Shown here: positions 25,947 to 29,307 of the stretch, in pieces
Layout of the letters: every line of letters starts with the position of its first letter
How positions within the stretch are numbered: position 1 is the first letter of the stretch
Source: a virus
DNA: 29,307 bases
Reading direction: 5' to 3' (one strand)
Virus record (IMG/VR): IMGVR_UViG_3300027649_000319
Location: 1-29,307 of that record
The notes under the pieces: model-generated
The model's database searches: none
Told to the model about the DNA's origin: nothing
The model's input: the letters and a program-made list of their open reading frames with translations, nothing else
Made by a program: the position numbers and the translations under genes

Positions 25947-26020
25947 GTTGGCCTTAACTGATAGACTAGGTAGTACGTCGTACTCACCCTTTCAGTTACT
26001 GGTATTACCCAGCGGCCAAC
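25947..26020 (-). ncRNA. Predicted compact three-way-junction RNA element
   Basis: On the minus strand P1 is GTTGGCC/GGCCAAC (26014-26020 with 25947-25953). After one G comes P2, CTGG-GTAATA-CCAG (25999-26012), with no gap before P3, TAACTGA/TCAGTTA (25992-25998 with 25955-25961). P3 carries an apical extension with AGG/CCT and AGTAC-GAC-GTACT. One A closes the junction. It lies 41 nt upstream of tRNA-Arg(ACG) in the 210-nt gap 25906-26115, which holds no credible gene. Three perfect helices of 7, 4 and 7 bp in one nested order are unlikely by chance. No known ribozyme or riboswitch core was recognised; the plus strand could fold too. Confidence 0.4.
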
Positions 26021-26115
26021 TCCAGTGAACATGTACAGCCAGCCACCTCATGCAAGCAACAATGTGTAGATGTTTTGTAAATATCTGTAAGTTACTGATA
26101 ACCAACGAAATAAAC

Positions 26116-26511
26116 TTACAACAATACTGACAAATTTGGCCTAATCAGGGGCTTATTGTGCCCAGCATAGGCCATTCCACGTATGGCACTGTATTCAATA
26201 TACTCTACGCATGAATCATGGAAGTGGTCATCCTGTTTATTGTATTCAACTTCTAATGACTTAAATGTTTTGTATTTGTTTAGTTCATACAACGTCATGA
26301 GCGTGTGCCAATAGACCAGCATTACTCTATCATACACTACGTGATATGACCAATCACTTGGGTCTTGCACTATATCAACGATTGCATGGTCATACCATTC
26401 TCTCGGCTCCAGCACCGTCATGTTAACGCCTTCAATATCAGAGAACTCATTGATGACTTCCCCAAGAGCACTTTGGGGTAATTTAAATCCACTAATCTTT
26501 TTCTTGGCCAT
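26116..26511 (-). CDS. Hypothetical 131-aa protein
   Basis: The first gene of the minus-strand block. It has a basic start (MAKKKISGFKLP), then acidic and aromatic segments (DPSDWSYHVVYDRVMLVYWH) and histidine-rich QDDHFHDSCVEYIEY. No family was recognised. It starts 38 nt from the divergent lysozyme gene; the two share an intergenic region with tandem palindromes, so joint regulation is likely. There is no clear Shine-Dalgarno. Confidence 0.65.
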   Translation of the reverse strand: MAKKKISGFKLPQSALGEVINEFSDIEGVNMTVLEPREWYDHAIVDIVQDPSDWSYHVVYDRVMLVYWHTLMTLYELNKYKTFKSLEVEYNKQDDHFHDSCVEYIEYSAIRGMAYAGHNKPLIRPNLSVLL

Positions 26512-26521
26512 TACTCATTTT

Positions 26522-26541
26522 GTGTGCACACTGTGTGCACA
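26522..26541. promoter_or_regulatory. Tandem palindromes, probable operator
   Basis: Two copies of the perfect palindrome TGTGCACA (26523-26530 and 26534-26541) are separated by CTG, an 11-bp repeat close to one helical turn. The first is embedded in GTGTGCACAC. They lie between the divergent starts at 26511 and 26549, where a dimeric repressor or activator would control both directions. Confidence 0.5.
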
Positions 26542-26548
26542 GGGCAAC

Positions 26549-27094
26549 ATGAGACTTAACTACGACAAGTATATTTTAATTGGAGGCATCTCTATTATAG
26601 AGTCGAACAACAACGATATGGCGGTGGGTGATAGAAGTAACCAAGATGGACCAGCCCTTGGGAGATTCCAGATACACCAAAGTGCTTGGATAGACATTGA
26701 TAAATTGCGTAGGGCCAGAGGTGAAACCATTTACCCATACCATAAGGCTCACGACCCAGTTATTGCTGAGTCCTATGCAACCACGTTAGTTGACGTTATC
26801 ATGGACCAATTCATTAAGCATTACGGTTACAGGCCCAGCCCAGCCATGCTGTATGCCTGCTATTCATTAGGCCCATCATTTGTCTCCAAGATACCATTTA
26901 TGTGTGGCACTAAGTCATATGGCATTGGACCAGACAAACTGGTGGTTGCTACATCTATGGAAGCCACGCTTTGGGGCTTGGGCTATTCGACCAGCCTCTC
27001 CAAGCGTAAGGCCAAGCAAGCACAGAAGTATGAGAACCTGATTGTGGCCCATTACCTATCAGTGCGGGACCTTGGTATCCGCCTTATCAAATGA
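26549..27094 (+). CDS. Lytic transglycosylase-like lysozyme (candidate endolysin)
   Basis: A 181-aa protein. GGISIIESNNNDMAVGDRSN followed by GPALGRFQIHQSAWIDI matches the SLT/goose-lysozyme core: Glu18 as catalytic acid and the ALGRFQI segment (36-42) of the substrate cleft. It would cleave the glycan strands of peptidoglycan. The ATG at 26549 has AGGG 4 nt upstream and no signal peptide, as expected for a holin-dependent endolysin. A longer in-frame form would add a hydrophobic N-terminus but runs antisense into the divergent gene. It could instead be a virion lysozyme. It ends in an ATGA overlap with the nuclease gene. Confidence 0.72.
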   Translation: MRLNYDKYILIGGISIIESNNNDMAVGDRSNQDGPALGRFQIHQSAWIDIDKLRRARGETIYPYHKAHDPVIAESYATTLVDVIMDQFIKHYGYRPSPAMLYACYSLGPSFVSKIPFMCGTKSYGIGPDKLVVATSMEATLWGLGYSTSLSKRKAKQAQKYENLIVAHYLSVRDLGIRLIK

Positions 27095-27528
27095 ATGACC
27101 GAGCCAAGTTTGATATAGACCTCCAGTACGGTCAGGCAGGTGAGAAGTGGCTTGCATGGCTAGGCACTGACCAAGCCAAGGTTGAAGTGAAGACTGAACG
27201 TGGCACTTGGGCCACCACAGGTAATGCCGTATTCGAGTTCAAGTGCAGAGGCCACAAGTCAGGTATAGCCGTAACCACGTCAGACTTCTGGGTGCATAAT
27301 TTCATGTTAGGTGGCAAGCATTGCATGACCTTTGTCTGGCCCACTGACGACCTTAGGTCATTCCTCAGGATGTGCCATTCGACCACTGGACTTCACGGCT
27401 CACGTGTGGTATCAGGTGGTGATGATGATGCCTCTGAGGTTATCCTAGTGCCCATCTCAGCCCTTTGGAGGATTAGTTGCCACTCACTACCTATGTCAGT
27501 CAATCAGAGCCGTCCTAGTCAATCCTAG
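27091..27528 (+). CDS. PD-(D/E)XK nuclease-like protein
   Basis: A 145-aa protein. GQAGEKWLAWL (14-24), then AKVEVKTERGTW with the E-x-K pair at Glu32-Lys34, and TGNAVFEFKCRGHKSGIAVT (43-62) followed by TSDFWVHNF form the core of a small phage PD-(D/E)XK nuclease family. A DNA-processing role (branch resolution, packaging or host DNA degradation) is likely but the substrate is unknown. The start overlaps the lysozyme stop as ATGA, so the two are co-translated. Confidence 0.72.
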   Translation: MNDRAKFDIDLQYGQAGEKWLAWLGTDQAKVEVKTERGTWATTGNAVFEFKCRGHKSGIAVTTSDFWVHNFMLGGKHCMTFVWPTDDLRSFLRMCHSTTGLHGSRVVSGGDDDASEVILVPISALWRISCHSLPMSVNQSRPSQS

Positions 27529-27545
27529 CCCTATTGGGTGATGTA

Positions 27546-27593
27546 AGGTATTAGGTTGGTATTAATGCGTCACGTAAGGCAATGGTAATACCT
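27546..27593. repeat. GGTATTA repeats and inverted arms in convergent gap
   Basis: AGGTATTA (27546-27553) and TAATACCT (27586-27593) form an 8-bp inverted repeat, with a further direct GGTATTA near 27558-27564. They lie in the 213-nt gap between the convergent nuclease and HTH genes. The arms could make a hairpin with a 32-nt loop or bind a regulator. No terminator with a U tract and no credible gene were found in the rest of the gap. Confidence 0.3.
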
Positions 27594-27741
27594 AAGAAAG
27601 GATGAGCCATGTCAAGCCCCTATCTGATGCACACTGCTATTTGACCTGCTTTCTCCTTAACCCTGACCTATTGACCCATGATTCGATAACGATTAGACAT
27701 AATACATATTGTGCGAAGTCGTTACCTGACCTAATCACTCA

Positions 27742-28353
27742 TCATTCAAGGGGGGGAGGGGGGTCGATGCGAGGCAGGTCGCTTGCTTGTAACGGGTTAG
27801 GAGACTTATCCCTTTCGTGCAAAAAGGAATTCCTTGGATTTTTAGACCAGTCCAGAAAAGCCTGAGTAGAATCTGGCTTTGATACAACCACCTCGGCATC
27901 AATAGCCTCTTCTTTGGCCTTTCTGAGGGCATCGCCACGCTCTGTAAGTAGTTTATTGATAGTATCATGTGAAATACTAAAGCGGTGTTCTATGACACTT
28001 TGGGGCTGGTCTTGAAGGGTTTGAATCTTGTCGATGGAGATACCCATAGCGATTGGGATTTGGGAAACGTGCAACTGGTCTAGTTCATCAACTAATTTCT
28101 GGGAAGCCATCTGAACGAAGGCTTTCAGGTTTCTGACGGTAGTTGCCTTAAATTCGTCCTGAAGGCCAATTGACTCAGGCATCAGCCTTTTAACCGCCAT
28201 GACGTTATTTGGCGACATTTTGGTTTCCTTGGCAATATCGAGGATTCGCACCCCTTGGCGTAATAGTGCCTCTGCTTTGTCTTTACGCTCTTTTGGCACC
28301 TTGGTCGCTTTATGCTTTGAAGAGGGGTTAGTGTTCAATCGTTCATTATCCAT
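27742..28353 (-). CDS. Helix-turn-helix protein, terminase-small-subunit-like or regulator
   Basis: A 203-aa protein. Residues 26-58 (KAEALLRQGVRILDIAKETK then MSPNNVMAVKRLMPE) form a helix-turn-helix resembling homeodomain-like resolvase or terminase small-subunit HTHs. The middle (about 70-135) is helical, with DELDQLHVSQIPIAMGISID and IEHRFSISHDTINKLL. The C-terminus ends in a proline run and LE. Small terminase subunits recognise the packaging site and often have this size. Divergent from RusA with only 38 nt between starts, it may regulate that promoter instead. No large terminase is in the window to decide. Confidence 0.55.
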   Translation of the reverse strand: MDNERLNTNPSSKHKATKVPKERKDKAEALLRQGVRILDIAKETKMSPNNVMAVKRLMPESIGLQDEFKATTVRNLKAFVQMASQKLVDELDQLHVSQIPIAMGISIDKIQTLQDQPQSVIEHRFSISHDTINKLLTERGDALRKAKEEAIDAEVVVSKPDSTQAFLDWSKNPRNSFLHERDKSPNPLQASDLPRIDPPPPLE

Positions 28354-28391
28354 AGTTGACTCCTAAGTGCTATTTGACCACCTGTCAACCT

Positions 28392-28883
28392 ATGCCAGAC
28401 GACCAGCCAAATTATCACGAACGGAAGTTCAGGATAAACCTTACCCCTATTCGCACGACCCACCAGTCTGACCTTAGAATCTTAAAGTCTAAGGATGGTC
28501 GTATGTTTGTCGGTAAAACTTCCAAGTCGGAAGTGGTCAAGTGGATGAAAGAATTTGCACTATGTGCGGCCCACCACGTTCCCGACCTGCCATTTGCAGG
28601 GCCATTAGAGGTAACCCTCTACTTTGGCTTTCCCTTAATCCAGTCCGATAAAGGCAAGGACGGTCCAATGACGACCAAGCCAGACTTTGATAATCTAGCC
28701 AAATCTATGCTTGATACCATGACTAAGATGAAGTTCTGGGGTGACGACTCCCAGATTGTCTTTGGCAAGGTGATGAAGTTCCGCACCAAGAACCCTTTTG
28801 TCGGAATCTGGATTAAACCCTGTAACTTTATTGATTCCGAATACTGCGAACAAATCCGCAAGCACCTCCATGAGGGAGTCTGA
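28392..28883 (+). CDS. rusA: RusA-like Holliday junction resolvase
   Basis: A 163-aa protein with the RusA signature TTKPDFDNLAKSMLDTM (94-110), where Asp98 and Asp100 are probable metal ligands, and FWGDDSQIVFGKVMKF (115-130), with Asp118/Asp119 as the third acidic site. The family cuts four-way junctions symmetrically as a dimer. It would resolve recombination intermediates made by the ERF/RecE-like pair before packaging. ATG 28392 is chosen; the longer frame from TTG 28356 adds an unlikely extension across the divergent promoter region. The stop region overlaps the next gene by 14 nt. Confidence 0.87.
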   Translation: MPDDQPNYHERKFRINLTPIRTTHQSDLRILKSKDGRMFVGKTSKSEVVKWMKEFALCAAHHVPDLPFAGPLEVTLYFGFPLIQSDKGKDGPMTTKPDFDNLAKSMLDTMTKMKFWGDDSQIVFGKVMKFRTKNPFVGIWIKPCNFIDSEYCEQIRKHLHEGV

Positions 28884-29307
28884 ACTAATCCGAATGTATG
28901 GCCTCCCCAAGGAGGAACTCAGGGAATACCGCCTTACCCTCGTTAGGGGGGTGGACTGGGACAAGGAGAGGGTGGGCGATAAGCCTGAGAAACTGTGTCC
29001 TGTAAAATTTTTCCCTGTGGGAATGGCTAAGGTTCTCGAACGTTTTGGCGTTAAGGAGGCCAAGCCAGCCGAAATCGAACCAACCACCTTCAAAGCGAAG
29101 GTGGTTAGGTGTGACTTCCCTAATCAACGCCTCATGACTGCTGTGGCGGACGGTAAGCATAACGTCATTACAGTGCAGACATTTGACTCTAGGCTTTTTT
29201 ACCGAGGTGCGGAGATTCTGGTTACAATTAAGGGGGCCTCATTTTTTTGCTCGCAACGGCCAATTTCTAAGCAGAGACTCTTCAGCACGTCTACTAAAAC
29301 TAAACCA
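28870..29307 (+). CDS. Hypothetical protein, truncated by right window edge
   Basis: A frame open from ATG 28870 to the window end (146 codons, no stop). It begins MRESELIRMYGLPKEELREY and continues with RGVDWDKERVGDKPEKLCPV and GMAKVLERFGV, a layout seen in small phage proteins of unknown function. It then has a long basic segment. The start overlaps the RusA end by 14 nt; ATG 28894 is an alternative. The product is not recognised. Confidence 0.65.
   Translation, partial: MRESELIRMYGLPKEELREYRLTLVRGVDWDKERVGDKPEKLCPVKFFPVGMAKVLERFGVKEAKPAEIEPTTFKAKVVRCDFPNQRLMTAVADGKHNVITVQTFDSRLFYRGAEILVTIKGASFFCSQRPISKQRLFSTSTKTKP

Noticed and set aside
25838-26032. 64-codon minus-strand ORF
   Set aside because: It overlaps most of tRNA-Arg(ACG) and the three-way-junction element; the reading frame is a by-product of these.
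26420-26548. N-terminal extension of the lysozyme with a hydrophobic, signal-like segment (PLIFFLAITHFVC)
   Set aside because: It runs antisense through the start of the divergent 131-aa gene, whose Lys-rich N-terminus automatically gives hydrophobic codons on the other strand, and it crosses the palindromic operator. ATG 26549 with AGGG upstream is simpler.
27602-27865. 87-codon plus-strand ORF
   Set aside because: Its second half is antisense to the end of the HTH gene, the composition is not protein-like, and the AAAGG before its ATG is too close to act as a ribosome site.
28356-28391. TTG-initiated extension of the RusA-like protein
   Set aside because: It covers the short divergent regulatory gap, and the added residues do not resemble the RusA family N-terminus.

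Overview
The window looks like part of the genome of a tailed bacteriophage (Caudoviricetes) infecting a Gram-negative host. The support is a holin next to a lipoprotein with spanin-like architecture, a lytic transglycosylase-like lysozyme, an ERF/RecE-type recombination pair, a RusA resolvase, a DnaC-like helicase loader with an upstream winged-helix initiator, and tightly packed overlapping genes. Terminase, portal, capsid and tail genes are not visible and must lie outside. The host cannot be named from the sequence; a short-tailed (T7/N4-like ejection) virion is only an inference. I saw no CRISPR array, insertion sequence or integrase.

Layout. (1) 1-17423, + strand: the end of a probable virion protein, then one uninterrupted 5,653-codon gene that fills 58% of the window. 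It has the features of the giant multi-domain 'polyvalent' proteins thought to be packaged in the virion and ejected with DNA, including two HExxH metallopeptidase motifs. (2) 17404-18522, + strand: a lysis cassette of holin, a nested 34-aa membrane ORF and a lipoprotein/coiled-coil/multi-TM spanin candidate. (3) 18523-18652: a convergent junction with a structured element and an intrinsic terminator. (4) 18653-26511, - strand (transcribed right to left): an early/replication block. In transcription order it holds an unknown 131-aa gene, a folded three-way-junction element, tRNA-Arg(ACG), a small membrane protein, a histone-fold-like protein, a DUF932 protein, a LuxR-type HTH protein, a basic unknown, a 55-aa protein, a RecE-like exonuclease, a replication initiator, a DnaC-like loader, several small proteins, a ribbon-helix-helix protein, the ERF annealing protein, tRNA-Arg(UCU) and a second ribbon-helix-helix protein. 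(5) 26512-29307: mixed strands, with lysozyme and a PD-(D/E)XK nuclease (+), an HTH protein (-), RusA (+) and a gene running off the right edge (+).

How it works together. The initiator and loader would recruit a host or distant phage helicase. The RecE-like exonuclease and ERF protein form a resection and annealing pair, with RusA and the PD-(D/E)XK protein as candidate resolution or DNA-processing nucleases. Holin, lysozyme and spanin candidate cover the three envelope layers of a Gram-negative cell.

The most unusual signals are these. Many early genes lack a Shine-Dalgarno and start behind G-poor, A/C-rich leaders, often just after a small hairpin or a tRNA; two such hairpins are identical GAAA-tetraloop stems at 15-16 nt from the start codon. 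A compact three-way-junction fold lies upstream of tRNA-Arg(ACG). A 67-aa protein has the layout of a bacterial-type histone fold. The spanin candidate has an unusual topology. The giant gene has patchy base composition and possibly repeated domain modules.
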